From Pseudomonas sp. JUb42 (GTDB lineage: Bacteria > Pseudomonadota > Gammaproteobacteria > Pseudomonadales > Pseudomonadaceae), in assembly GCF_024807945.1 (NCBI RefSeq), contig NZ_JANUFD010000017.1:62001-126000 (forward strand): DNA of 64,000 bases. Reading direction: 5' to 3'. Position 1 is the first letter of the stretch. Every line of letters begins with the position of its first letter. Below are positions 52,563 to 61,683 of the stretch, in pieces. The notes beneath the pieces were generated by a model. The model searched no databases. It was not told the origin of the DNA and worked only from the letters and a program-made list of their open reading frames with translations. The position numbers were made by a program, and so were the translations under genes.

Positions 52563-53996
52563 ATGGAACTGCATATCGTCATCGCCGGCCGTAAAGACCT
52601 GGCTAATCAACTGTATGAGCAACTGCGCGACGCCATTCATTCCGGACGCCTGGCCGCCGGCACGCAACTGCCGCCCAGTCGTCTGTTGGCGACGCAACTG
52701 AGCCTGTCGCGCAAAACCGTCTCCGACACTTATAGCCGCCTGACCTACGAAGGCCTACTGCTTGGCAAGATCGGCAGCGGCACCTTCGTCAACAGCCTGA
52801 ACAAGCCCACGGCCAAGCGCCAGGCCAGCGGGGACCTGAACAGCTCGGCGATCCTGGAAAAATGGCAGAGCCTGTCCATGCCCCTGCGTCATCCGCTGCG
52901 CCGGGACGTGCTGCGCTGGGACTTTATCGGCGGTGCTACCACCCGCAGCCAGTTCCCCCATGATGACTGGCGCCGCTGCACCCACTATGCCCTGCGCCAG
53001 ATGACCCAGACCCGGGGCTTCTACAGCCAGCCCGAGGGCGTGGCCGAACTGCGCACGGCGATTGCCGGGCATGCGGCGTTCGCCCGTGGCGTCAAATGCA
53101 CGGCCGACGACGTATTGGTGTGCAACGGCGCGCAACAGGCCCTGGACCTGATCGCCCGAGTGCTGATCGAGCCCGGTTGCACCGTGGCCGTCGAAGACCC
53201 CGGCTACAGCCCGGCGCGCCTGCTGTTCGATGCACTGGGCGCAAACATCTGCAACGTGCCGGTGGACGATGAAGGCATCCGGATTGAGCACATCGCCGAT
53301 GACGTGCGCTTCATCTACGTCACGCCCTCGCACCAGATGCCCCTGGGTGTGCCCATGAGCCTGGCGCGGCGCCAGGCCCTGTTGGACAAGGCCCGGCAGA
53401 TCGGCGCGATCATCATCGAGGACGACTACGACAGCGAATTCCGCTACGAAGGCCGCCCCACCGATTCGCTGCAGAGTCTGGATCAGCATGGCGTGGTCGC
53501 GTACGTCGGCACCTTCTCCAAGACCCTGTTGCCGGAACTGCGCCTTGGCTACGCCATCCTGCCGGAAGCGATTTTCAGCGCTGTGGTCCACGCCAAACAG
53601 CTGACCGACTGGCACACCAGCATCCTGCCGCAATGGGCCATGGCCAAGTTCATCAGCGAAGGCTCGCTGAACAAACATATCCGCCGCTGCCATGGCGTTT
53701 ATGCTGGGCGCCGGGAACGGATTCTGGCCCGGGTCAACGGCGACCTGGCGCCCTGGTTCCACGCCGTCCCGTCCACGGCAGGTTTTCATGTCGCGCTGTT
53801 GAGCAAGACCTGCGTGGATATCGAGCAACTGGTCGCCCGTGCCCGTGAGGTCGAATTGGGGTTGTATTCACTGGCGGGTTTCTATCAGGACGCCGAAGTC
53901 CGCCCCGGCCTGATCATGGGCTTCGGCGCCATCGAAACCCTTGATATCGACCCGGCCCTGGATCGCCTGCGTGAAATACTTGAAGCGATGAGCTAA
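52563..53996 (+). CDS. MocR-family PLP-dependent regulator
   Basis: This 477-residue protein fuses a GntR winged helix (residues about 10-75, 'LPPSRLLATQLSLSRKTVSDTYSRL') to an aminotransferase-like domain. The PLP lysine lies in 'YVGTFSKTLLPELRLGY', and the aspartate/tyrosine region in 'IIIEDDYDSEFRY'. Family members such as PdxR and GabR regulate vitamin B6 or amine metabolism. The target is unclear. It follows the LysR gene by 26 bases on the same strand. Confidence 0.93.
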   Translation: MELHIVIAGRKDLANQLYEQLRDAIHSGRLAAGTQLPPSRLLATQLSLSRKTVSDTYSRLTYEGLLLGKIGSGTFVNSLNKPTAKRQASGDLNSSAILEKWQSLSMPLRHPLRRDVLRWDFIGGATTRSQFPHDDWRRCTHYALRQMTQTRGFYSQPEGVAELRTAIAGHAAFARGVKCTADDVLVCNGAQQALDLIARVLIEPGCTVAVEDPGYSPARLLFDALGANICNVPVDDEGIRIEHIADDVRFIYVTPSHQMPLGVPMSLARRQALLDKARQIGAIIIEDDYDSEFRYEGRPTDSLQSLDQHGVVAYVGTFSKTLLPELRLGYAILPEAIFSAVVHAKQLTDWHTSILPQWAMAKFISEGSLNKHIRRCHGVYAGRRERILARVNGDLAPWFHAVPSTAGFHVALLSKTCVDIEQLVARAREVELGLYSLAGFYQDAEVRPGLIMGFGAIETLDIDPALDRLREILEAMS

Positions 53997-54020
53997 TCTC
54001 GGCCCTTGCTCGCCCCTTCC

Positions 54021-54869
54021 ATGGATCAGCCCGGCATGAACAGTGTGGCCCCGCAACAACCCTCAGACACCCCGTACTTCTGGCGCGATAACGCCCTGCC
54101 GTTTATCGAGGCGCGCTCCATCGAGGACGGTCGCAAGGTCTGCTACAGCCGCCACTCCCACGAGTTCTTCTCCATTGGCGCCATCACCCATGGCCACAGC
54201 ACCTACCTGCACGAAAAAAGCCGGCAGCGGATCGACACCGGCACCGTGGTGCTGATGAACCCCGGCGACGTGCACGCCTGTAACCCCATCGACGATCAAC
54301 CCTGGTCCTACGTGATGTTCTACGTCGACAGCCACTGGCTGACCGCCCTGCAACATGACGTCGGCCTGGACCGCAACAACGGCTTCACGCCCCTGGCCGC
54401 CACCCATAGCCAGGACCCGGGTCTGTTTCTCGGTCTGAACCAACTGTTTGCCACCCTCGCCGACCCGCAGGCCGACACCCTGCACAAACACACCACGGCC
54501 CTGCGCTTTTTCACCGCCATACAAGACAGCCTCGGTGCAACCCGGCAGCGCCCAGGCAAACTGCCGTCACGCATTGAGCGAGCCGCCGAATATATAGACG
54601 ATAACTTCCGCGCGCCGATCAAGCTCGAGGACATCTGCGCCGCCGCCAGCCTGTCGCCCTCCTACCTGATCCGCAGCTTCGAGGCGCGTTATCACATGAC
54701 GCCCCACGCCTACCTGATCAACCGCCGCATCCAGCACGGCCGCGAACAACTGCGTCAGGGCCGCCTGATCGCCGATATCGCCCTGGAAACCGGCTTTGCC
54801 GACCAGGCACATTTCCAGCGGGTGTTCAAAAAACACCTGGCGGCGACGCCGGGGCAATATCGCCCGTAA
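54021..54869 (+). CDS. AraC-family transcriptional regulator
   Basis: This 282-residue protein has an N-terminal cupin-type sensor ('HSHEFFSIGAITHGHSTY', 'GTVVLMNPGDVHACNPI') and a C-terminal double helix-turn-helix ('LEDICAAASLSPSYLIRSFEARYHMTPHAYLINRRI', 'IADIALETGFADQAHFQRVFKKHL' in adjoining parts). The cupin subgroup is common next to LysE exporters of Pseudomonas, and one lies at 56501-57088. An ATG at 54036 is an alternative start. Confidence 0.92.
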   Translation: MDQPGMNSVAPQQPSDTPYFWRDNALPFIEARSIEDGRKVCYSRHSHEFFSIGAITHGHSTYLHEKSRQRIDTGTVVLMNPGDVHACNPIDDQPWSYVMFYVDSHWLTALQHDVGLDRNNGFTPLAATHSQDPGLFLGLNQLFATLADPQADTLHKHTTALRFFTAIQDSLGATRQRPGKLPSRIERAAEYIDDNFRAPIKLEDICAAASLSPSYLIRSFEARYHMTPHAYLINRRIQHGREQLRQGRLIADIALETGFADQAHFQRVFKKHLAATPGQYRP

Positions 54870-54948
54870 CCGTCTACGCTCTGCCCTGCCACTTTCAACG
54901 TACAGGGAGCATTCGTACGAAACCCTCGCTTGCATGCAGGACGTCCGA

Positions 54949-56550
54949 ATGCCGAAATTCCTCAGCACTGCCCCGCGCCCGTTTCTTTACGCCGTCGTCA
55001 TCCTCGCCCTGATGCTGTTCACCTCGTATCAATTGAGGAGCGCAGAATTCGACAGGATCGACGGCGCGCCCAATATCATTGCCACCTACCACACGCTGCT
55101 GACGGTTACCGCGCTGGATGAAAGCCCGGCCGCCGAGCACTTCTTCCTGCCGACCGTGAGCCTGGGCCGAGATATCGACAAGCACATTCCCTGGGGTGCC
55201 ACCCGCCCAACGAGCAGCGGCGACTTTATCTACACCAGCTTTTACTCCCCCGGTTATGTTGCTCCTTACCTCTGGTTCAAGGCCTGGAACCTGGCGATCA
55301 CCGAACACAATCTGGTGGTGTTCAACTTCGTACTGGGCTGTCTGAGCACGCTAATTCTGTTCCTGCTGCTCAATACCCTGCTCAGGTACAACGGCTTCAG
55401 CCCTGCGCTGGCGGCAATAGCCGCCGTGGCGGGATGCATCATCAGCGTCTTCAGTCGCGAGGCTTTGCTATCCAATGGCGTGACCTACTGGTGCCACAGC
55501 CTGTGGCAGCCGTTATTTCTGGGGTCGCTGTTGTGCTTTTTGCAATACCAGACCAGCCCGTCCGAGCGAGGCCGGAAATTCAGCGCGGCGGTTTTGTTGG
55601 CCCTGGCTTTTGTCGGCCCACTGACCGAATGGACCGGATATATATTCAATGCCGGGCTGATCACTCTGTTGTGGGTGAACGGACCAAAATCATCGAACTC
55701 CAGGGCGCTGGCGCTCAAGATATTGTTGGCAACCGCATTGGCCATGGCACTGATGCTGGCTCATCTGATACTGGCCCTGGGCTTGCGGGCGACCATAGGT
55801 GCCTTGCTCGCCCGCTTTGTCGCCCGGAATGCATCTTCCGGCAGCCTGACCGAACTGATTGGCGGCTATGGGCAGTCCTATGGGTTGTTCCTGATCGGCA
55901 TCGTCGTGATTCTCGCCATTGCCAGTTTCAGCAGATTTCACGACGCATCGGCAACCCGCCGTAATGTCACCCTCAGCCTGCTGATCGCGTCAGCCGTGCC
56001 CCTCGCGGAAAACCTGTTGCTACTCCAGCATGCCTCGATGTTTTCCTTCGACCGGCTCAAGTTCATTGCCCCTTCGGCCTTGCTTATCGCCCTGGCCTTT
56101 GCGAGCTATAAGGTTACCGCCCGCATTGTTTTGGCCGGGGTACTGGCCGCCGCTGCCTTGCAGAATTTCCGGGCCTACCGTTCCGATATCAAACTGTTCT
56201 CTGCCTGGAGTGACATCAGCAGCAGCGACAAGCGCCTGGCCGGCGACGTCTTAAAGGAAATCGATCCGGCCTGCACGGTGTTCGCGTCCAGCTTCGAGGT
56301 CAGGGGCTATGCCAATCTGCTGTTTCATCACGGTATCCATGAGAATGCCACGCCTGAGCAGGCCATGACGTTCCTGCGTTCCGACCATGGCTGCGCCCTG
56401 GTCTATCTCGAAGGGGCTTCGGTCTTCGACGACGATCTGCCCGCCTATACCAAGGCGACCATCACCCGGACAAACGGCGAGAGCAAAACCCTGCTGGCCG
56501 CTACAACGCAAACAACGACGCCGAACATCCCACTAGCAACAACGCCATGA
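54949..56550 (+). CDS. Unrecognised multi-spanning membrane protein
   Basis: This is a 533-residue protein that I do not recognise. It has an N-terminal membrane helix, then a periplasmic-looking loop ('GRDIDKHIPWGATRPTSSGDFIYTSFYSPGYVAPYLWFKA'-like, with several aromatic residues), about nine more hydrophobic helices to residue 410, and a soluble C-terminal part of about 110 residues. An acidic loop after the first helix and this topology are like GT-C glycosyltransferases or O-antigen-type membrane enzymes, but no firm motif is seen. Start at 54949 follows AGGACG; an ATG at 54934 is possible. The last 50 bases overlap the convergent LysE gene. Confidence 0.7.
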   Translation: MPKFLSTAPRPFLYAVVILALMLFTSYQLRSAEFDRIDGAPNIIATYHTLLTVTALDESPAAEHFFLPTVSLGRDIDKHIPWGATRPTSSGDFIYTSFYSPGYVAPYLWFKAWNLAITEHNLVVFNFVLGCLSTLILFLLLNTLLRYNGFSPALAAIAAVAGCIISVFSREALLSNGVTYWCHSLWQPLFLGSLLCFLQYQTSPSERGRKFSAAVLLALAFVGPLTEWTGYIFNAGLITLLWVNGPKSSNSRALALKILLATALAMALMLAHLILALGLRATIGALLARFVARNASSGSLTELIGGYGQSYGLFLIGIVVILAIASFSRFHDASATRRNVTLSLLIASAVPLAENLLLLQHASMFSFDRLKFIAPSALLIALAFASYKVTARIVLAGVLAAAALQNFRAYRSDIKLFSAWSDISSSDKRLAGDVLKEIDPACTVFASSFEVRGYANLLFHHGIHENATPEQAMTFLRSDHGCALVYLEGASVFDDDLPAYTKATITRTNGESKTLLAATTQTTTPNIPLATTP

Positions 56551-57088
56551 CCCGGTTGAACAGGCGCATGCCTTTCGGGTTATCCAGGTATTGGCGCAGG
56601 AACGTGCCGACATAAGCCCAGCACGCCAACGACAGATAGCAGACGACGAAGTAGATCGCCGCAAACTGCCAGATCAGTCGAGCGTCACCATCGGCGACAA
56701 ACAGCGCCATGCCCGCCACCGCCGCCAGCCAGGCCTTGGGGTTGAGCCATTGGATAATCGCGCCCTGCAGCATCGAGGGGCGCTGGCTGGCTTCACTGAT
56801 CGTCAACTGACCATCGTCCCTGGCCAGTTTGAAGGCCATGTACAGTAGAAACGCAGCACCCCCCCACTGAATCACCTGGACCATGTACGGCAGGCGCAGC
56901 AGCACCTCATGCACGCCGAAACCGGCCAGTACCAGCAGCAGAATAAACCCCAGAGTCGCGCCCATGACATGGCGCATGCTCGGCCAGAAACCATAGCGGG
57001 CGCCGGAACTCAGGCCGACGATATTCACCGGTCCCGGTGTGATGGATGCGGCCAGCGCGAAGGCCGCCATGGAGATAAATACGTTCAT
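56501..57088 (-). CDS. LysE-family amino acid exporter
   Basis: This 195-residue inner-membrane protein of the LysE/RhtB family has the opening 'AFALAASITPGPVNIVGLSSGARYGFWPSM' (the ITPGP motif), about six helices and 'QWLNPKAWLAAVAGMALFV' in the second half. The start at 57088 follows AAGGTGG. It would export an amino acid or analogue. The substrate is unknown. Confidence 0.92.
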   Translation of the reverse strand: MNVFISMAAFALAASITPGPVNIVGLSSGARYGFWPSMRHVMGATLGFILLLVLAGFGVHEVLLRLPYMVQVIQWGGAAFLLYMAFKLARDDGQLTISEASQRPSMLQGAIIQWLNPKAWLAAVAGMALFVADGDARLIWQFAAIYFVVCYLSLACWAYVGTFLRQYLDNPKGMRLFNRVMALLLVGCSASLFAL

Positions 57089-57403
57089 GAACCACCTTGT
57101 CCCTTGATCGGAAATGACCCGCCCAAGGTAAGAGCCCGGCTCACACAGGTATTGAAGGAAATCACCCAATCTTGTGCTGACAGCACGCACGGGCACCAGG
57201 ACAGGGCATGGCATAACGCCATTTATTCCTGACACCCCAGGCATTCAGGGCGAAACAGGTGCTGGCAGCGTTATTGCATCAGCAGGCTTATCAATTTCAT
57301 GGCTACACGGACAACGGCGTCCGCTTCCACTCCCCAATGCCCCGCGCATTGAGGCGTCAGAAGCGTACGCCGTTTTTGTTTGTGCCCGAAAAATGGAGTC
57401 CGT

Positions 57404-58594
57404 ATGTCAGCTCAACAAAGCCTCGCAGGTGCCGCGCCTGTTTCCGTAGAACGCCCTGCTCGCCGCTCGGCTCATCCGGCGTGCCGCTCATGGGCCAGCC
57501 GTGCGTTGCAACCGGGGGTCTATCTGTTCGACAGACTCGACGGCGGCGCCTGGCTGCCTTTGCTCATCGCGTTGCTGGCCTGCGGCCTGGGCACAAGCGG
57601 TTATCTGCCGGGTATGGCTACTGCCTTGGCGGTGCTGATTTATACTGCTGCGGCCTGGCGGCAGCGCGAACGTTATCAGCGCAAACTGCAGGCGTTCTGG
57701 TGCACGGAAATGGCCCGGCAACTCAACAACGCAACAGCAGCCGACAACGCTACGCTGTTGGTGGCAGGAAGCCTGCAACTGCGCCAGGGCGAGCGTCTGC
57801 GCAGTGAAGTGCAGTTTGCTTGCCGGGCCTTCGAGCAGATGACCTTGCAGGCCCGGGATCAGGGCGAAGAGCAGAGCCAGCGCCTGGCCATGATCGCCAC
57901 CGCCAGCGAGCAGATCGACCAGACCTTGCACAGCATCGACGCGCTGGCCCAGGACGCCCTCGCCGCCTTCGCCGAAGCCAATCGACAAAGCGATGTCGGC
58001 TGCCAGCAAGCCCGTGACGTGGGCGCCAGTATGGTCGGTATTCAGCACAGTCTGGGCAGTACCGCCCAGGCCGTGGAAGCCTTGCTGCAACGCACCGCTG
58101 ATGTGGAAAAGACCGTCGAGAGCATCCGCACACTGGCCCGACAGACCCAGTTGCTGGCTCTCAATGCCTCCATCGAAGCCGCCCGCGCGGGCGAACATGG
58201 CCGCGGTTTCGCCGTGGTCGCCGATGAAGTGCGCAACCTGGCCCAGGCCACCGACCAGGCCACCCAGGACATCACCGCCACTGCTGGCGCAATTGCCCAG
58301 GCCGTGCGGCAATTGGATCAGGATGTCGAGGAACACCGCAGCCTGCTGCAAGTCGGCAGCCAGCAAAGCGAGACCCTGGCCGCCGATCTCGATCAATTGG
58401 CCCAGAGCAGTCAGCTCAACCTGCAACAGATGAGCGCCATGCAACAGGCCTTCGGCGAGCACCGCCAGGCTAATCACGCCCTCAGCGAACAGTTGCAGCA
58501 GGTCAATACGGCGATTCAGGAGCAGAGCAGCCAGACCCGCGCCTTGCACGACCTGACCGGCTACCTCAACCAACTGACCCGGAGCCGCCCATGA
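57404..58594 (+). CDS. Chemotaxis-type signalling protein without sensor domain
   Basis: This 396-residue protein has a short cytoplasmic N-terminus, two closely spaced hydrophobic segments (about 48-85) with almost no periplasmic loop, and then a methyl-accepting signalling domain with 'RQTQLLALNASIEAARAGEH' and 'GRGFAVVADEVRNLAQATDQA'. It has no Cache, PAS or HAMP domain, so it must sense through its membrane part or a partner. Its stop overlaps the start of the next gene (ATGA). The start at 57404 follows TGGAGT. Confidence 0.9.
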   Translation: MSAQQSLAGAAPVSVERPARRSAHPACRSWASRALQPGVYLFDRLDGGAWLPLLIALLACGLGTSGYLPGMATALAVLIYTAAAWRQRERYQRKLQAFWCTEMARQLNNATAADNATLLVAGSLQLRQGERLRSEVQFACRAFEQMTLQARDQGEEQSQRLAMIATASEQIDQTLHSIDALAQDALAAFAEANRQSDVGCQQARDVGASMVGIQHSLGSTAQAVEALLQRTADVEKTVESIRTLARQTQLLALNASIEAARAGEHGRGFAVVADEVRNLAQATDQATQDITATAGAIAQAVRQLDQDVEEHRSLLQVGSQQSETLAADLDQLAQSSQLNLQQMSAMQQAFGEHRQANHALSEQLQQVNTAIQEQSSQTRALHDLTGYLNQLTRSRP

Positions 58595-59187
58595 TGCCCG
58601 CCACTGATCACGACTTGCGTGAAGCCCTGCTGCTGGGCCTCGATCTGCTGCAAGGCGTACAGCAACATCGCGGCCTCGGCGGTCAGACCACCGGCGAAGC
58701 ACGCCAGCGCTGCCAGGCACTGGGCAATCATGTCGACCGGCTCTGGGAGCAATGGCCGCAAACCGGGCAACGCCAGGACTGGCAGGCGCTGCGAGCGAAG
58801 CCGGAAGACTTCGACGGCCACTGCCGCCTGCTGCAAGCCTTGCTCGGTACCCTGCAGGAACTGGAACTGCGTCGATGTGCCTTGACCTTGCAGGTGCCAC
58901 AATTGGCAGAACGCTGCTGGGCCCTGGAAGACCTGGGCCTGCTGCGCGGTCTGTCAGTACGCGCCGCCGCCCACGAACACTGCCCACTGGACATGCTGAT
59001 CCAGCTGCAATACCTGAATGAACGCCTGGCCCAGAACGCCCCGCGCGCCCTTGCTGATGCCTTGCAGCGCCTGCAACGGGAGCTGCTCAACGCTGCACCG
59101 ATCCGCATCAGTGCCAAGGAATGCTATGGCCTGCTGACGCCGTTGATCGATGAGCGCCTGGACGGCATCCGTGCTGATCTCACATAG
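58591..59187 (+). CDS. Unknown protein coupled to the chemotaxis-type gene
   Basis: This is a 198-residue soluble, mostly helical protein rich in Leu, Gln and Arg, with Cys residues in 'ARQRCQAL', 'GHCRLL', 'LRRCALTL' and 'AERCWAL'. I do not recognise it. The start of the protein, 'LLLGLDLLQGVQQHRGLGGQTTGEA', is weakly like the first helix of NIT nitrate-sensing domains ('LQ.ERG.S'). Translation is coupled to the sensor-less signalling protein, so it may be its sensory or adaptor partner. Confidence 0.75.
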   Translation: MMPATDHDLREALLLGLDLLQGVQQHRGLGGQTTGEARQRCQALGNHVDRLWEQWPQTGQRQDWQALRAKPEDFDGHCRLLQALLGTLQELELRRCALTLQVPQLAERCWALEDLGLLRGLSVRAAAHEHCPLDMLIQLQYLNERLAQNAPRALADALQRLQRELLNAAPIRISAKECYGLLTPLIDERLDGIRADLT

Positions 59188-59255
59188 CTGTTGCATTTTT
59201 TTGCGGACAGTAGGCAAATAATGGCATCGCTGTCACATGTCACGAGTCCAAGCCT

Positions 59256-59738
59256 ATGTCCAAACGTTTTGCGATTGCCTTTATCGGCATGCTCTCCACT
59301 GCCGCCATGGCCTGCCCGGCACCGGATCCGGTCAAGACCGCCAGCTGGATCTTCAGCAATCACTACTTTTTTTACGCCAGTGGCAAGGGCAGCGCCGATT
59401 ACCTGTCCAGCAATCTGTTGGCTTTGCTCAAGAACGACTGGAAATGCCAAGGCGAAGGCGATGTCTGCGCCATCGACGCCGACCCGTGGCTCAATGCTCA
59501 GGACGGCACGGCGGCGAAACCGAAGTTCGATGTGGTCTCAAGCTCCGACAAGCAAGCAGTCGTGGAGATGAAATACAGCTTCGTGATGGAAGGCTCGACG
59601 CAACCGCCCGAAAACAAGACCACGCGCCTGCTGCTGACCAAGAACAGCAGCCAGTGCTGGGTACTGGATAACCTGACCGGGCCGGACGGGGTGTCCCTGA
59701 CCGGTACGTTGAAGGATTATCCGTATGATGGGGATTGA
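59256..59738 (+). CDS. Secreted protein, DUF3828-like
   Basis: This is a 160-residue protein with a signal peptide (to AAMA, residue 18). The stretch 'ASWIFSNHYFFYASGKGSADYLSSNLLALLKNDWKC' in adjoining parts, and a C-terminal 'CWVLDNLTGPDGVSLTGTL', resemble DUF3828 periplasmic proteins. There are four Cys residues in the mature part, probably two disulphides. The function is unknown, and it appears to be a single gene. Confidence 0.75.
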   Translation: MSKRFAIAFIGMLSTAAMACPAPDPVKTASWIFSNHYFFYASGKGSADYLSSNLLALLKNDWKCQGEGDVCAIDADPWLNAQDGTAAKPKFDVVSSSDKQAVVEMKYSFVMEGSTQPPENKTTRLLLTKNSSQCWVLDNLTGPDGVSLTGTLKDYPYDGD

Positions 59739-59758
59739 GTGACTAAAATGTCATTCCT

Positions 59759-59864
59759 GTGGGAGCCGGCTTGTCGGGTCGCCGCACCGTGGCGATCAAG
59801 TGCGAAGCGCTCGCATGGCGTCGGTGACTGATCCTGCGCCATCGCCAGCAAGCCGGCTCCCACA
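59759..59864. repeat. REP-type inverted repeat, family C
   Basis: GTGGGAGCCGGCTTG and CAAGCCGGCTCCCAC form 15-base arms around about 75 bases that also hold partial internal symmetry (TCGCCGCACCG.../...GCCATCGCCAG). It lies between convergent genes. Confidence 0.8.
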
Positions 59865-59897
59865 CTATTTGTATTGTCATCGAAAGGTACGTGCCAA

Positions 59898-61211
59898 TCA
59901 CTTGAGCTGATTGGCAAACCGCCCCACAGCCCCCACTACCTGCTTGGCCCCATCCTGAATTTCCACGATCACATCCCCCGCCTGGCTCGCCAGGGCCAGG
60001 CCCTGCTCGGCCTGCTCGCGGCTGCTGGCCATGCCGCGCACTGCCTCGTCAGCCAGTTTCTGGTTCTGTTGCACCACCGTGACAATCTCCTCGGTAGCCG
60101 CGCTGGTGCGTCCCGCCAGCTGCCGTACCTCATCGGCCACCACGGCAAAGCCGCGCCCCTGCTCCCCGGCCCTGGCCGCCTCGATGGCGGCATTGAGCGC
60201 CAACAGATTGGTCTGCTGGGCGATGCCACCGATGGTCTGGACGATGGAGCTGATCAATAGCGACTGCTTGCCCAAAGCGCTGATGCCATCGGAGGCCGAG
60301 CGCATTTCCTCGGAAATCCGCTGCATGGTCTGCACCGTGTCCTGCACCACCATCGCCCCGCGCTGGGCGCTGACGTCGGTTTGCTGGGAGATATCGAAGG
60401 CGATGCTGGCCGCTTCGTTGACTTCCTCTTCACGGCTGACCTGGTCAGTCACAACTGTGGCGAACTTGACCACCTTATAGAGCTGCCCTTTGGTGTCGTA
60501 GACCGGGTTGTAAGTCGCCTCCAACCATATCGTCCGGCCGTTGCTGTCGACGCGTTTGAAGCGATCAGAGACGAAATCCCCGCGATTGAGCGTGGCCCAG
60601 AAGTCTTTGTAGGCCGACGATGCAACGTAATGCGGGTCGCAGAAGATGCTGTGGTGCTTGCCCTTGATCTGCCCCAGGTTATAGCCCACGGCGCGCAAAA
60701 ACTGGTCGTTGGCCGTCAGAATGGTGCCGGACAGATCGAATTCGATCACGGCGGTGGAGCGCAACAGCGCCTTGATGAAACTCTCGTTCTCGGTAGCCAG
60801 TTCGACGGCTGCGGTGATGTCATTGGCAAAACACTGCACATACAGCAGGTTCCCCTGCTCATCCATGATCGGCTGCCACATGGCTCGCAGCCAGGCCAGG
60901 CCACCATCGGCACGGATAAAGCGGTAGCGGTCACTGACGTGCTCGCCGCGGCTCACCGCATTGCGCAGGTTGTTATAACAGGACATCTGTTTCACATACC
61001 CCGGCACCAGATCGTCAAGGGGTTTGCCTTGCAGTTGCGCGCGGGAATAGCCCAGCACCTCGAGAAACTGGTCGTTGACAGAGGTCACGCGATATTCGGG
61101 ATCGATAGTCATGGAAAGCATTTCGCCCTGCATGCCTGAATGCAATTGCCGAAGCATGAAAAGTTCTGAGCCTTGAGTCTGTAATTCCTTTTTCAAACGG
61201 CTATTGAACAT
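59898..61211 (-). CDS. Soluble PAS-PAS chemoreceptor, BdlA-like
   Basis: This is a 437-residue cytoplasmic protein with no membrane helix. Two PAS domains with PAC ends (about residues 25-140 and 145-265: 'DPEYRVTSVNDQFLEVLGYSRAQL' then 'DLSGTILTANDQFLRAVGYNLGQI') are followed by a shortened chemotaxis signalling domain with 'QQTNLLALNAAIEAARAGEQ'. This is the layout of BdlA and Aer-2-like receptors, which link c-di-GMP or redox state to biofilm dispersion in P. aeruginosa. The C-terminal half of the signalling helix is short. Ligand unproven. Confidence 0.92.
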   Translation of the reverse strand: MFNSRLKKELQTQGSELFMLRQLHSGMQGEMLSMTIDPEYRVTSVNDQFLEVLGYSRAQLQGKPLDDLVPGYVKQMSCYNNLRNAVSRGEHVSDRYRFIRADGGLAWLRAMWQPIMDEQGNLLYVQCFANDITAAVELATENESFIKALLRSTAVIEFDLSGTILTANDQFLRAVGYNLGQIKGKHHSIFCDPHYVASSAYKDFWATLNRGDFVSDRFKRVDSNGRTIWLEATYNPVYDTKGQLYKVVKFATVVTDQVSREEEVNEAASIAFDISQQTDVSAQRGAMVVQDTVQTMQRISEEMRSASDGISALGKQSLLISSIVQTIGGIAQQTNLLALNAAIEAARAGEQGRGFAVVADEVRQLAGRTSAATEEIVTVVQQNQKLADEAVRGMASSREQAEQGLALASQAGDVIVEIQDGAKQVVGAVGRFANQLK

Positions 61212-61398
61212 GACTACACCCTATGTTTTTGGATTCCCTGTTCTCGGCTATCGGCGCAACTGTCCGCGATATGAATACCTTTGGTCAGTTACCGCTATCC
61301 TGATGAACAGGTTAGGTCATGTCGGAGAATTCGCAGGGTTCACGGTCGTAAAAGGCGACTAGGCTCGATAGCAACGTTTTCCATAGAGGCCCACCGCC

Positions 61399-61620
61399 AT
61401 GGCAAGCATCAAACAAATCAGCCCCTGTACCGGCTGGAACTACGTCCACAAGGACTGTGATTCCGGCAAACTGTCCATCCACCCGGTAGCCGCCTGGGCG
61501 CTGCTGGAAAGTGGCGAGGTTATCGGCATGATCTCAATCGACGAAAAGCAGGTCGGCCGCCCCGCACGCCTTAGCCAGCCCCCGGCGGGTGGCGGTTATT
61601 ACGTGCCTTCCGAGTCCTGA
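61399..61620 (+). CDS. Small conserved protein of unknown function
   Basis: This 73-residue protein has a start at 61399 after AGAGGC. It contains two Cys residues ('SPCTGWNYVHKDCDSG') and the motif 'HPVAAWALLESGEVIGMISID', with no signal or membrane helix. I cannot assign a family. A strong terminator follows, supporting it as a real gene. Confidence 0.7.
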   Translation: MASIKQISPCTGWNYVHKDCDSGKLSIHPVAAWALLESGEVIGMISIDEKQVGRPARLSQPPAGGGYYVPSES

Positions 61621-61638
61621 GCGAGCCGTTGCAAAATA

Positions 61639-61669
61639 ACAATGCCGCGACTAATCGCGGCATTGTTTG
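61639..61669. terminator. Bidirectional terminator
   Basis: ACAATGCCGCGA-CTAA-TCGCGGCATTGT is a perfect 12-bp stem with T-runs on both sides (TTTGTTT on plus, TATTTTG on minus). It lies between the convergent genes at 61399 and 61684 and can serve both. Confidence 0.9.
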
Positions 61670-61683
61670 TTTAACGTCCTGCG

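Noticed and set aside
57488..58987. Minus-strand open frame of 499 codons opposite the sensor-less chemotaxis gene
   Set aside because: It spans two plus-strand genes with recognisable or coupled coding sequence and has no motif of its own.
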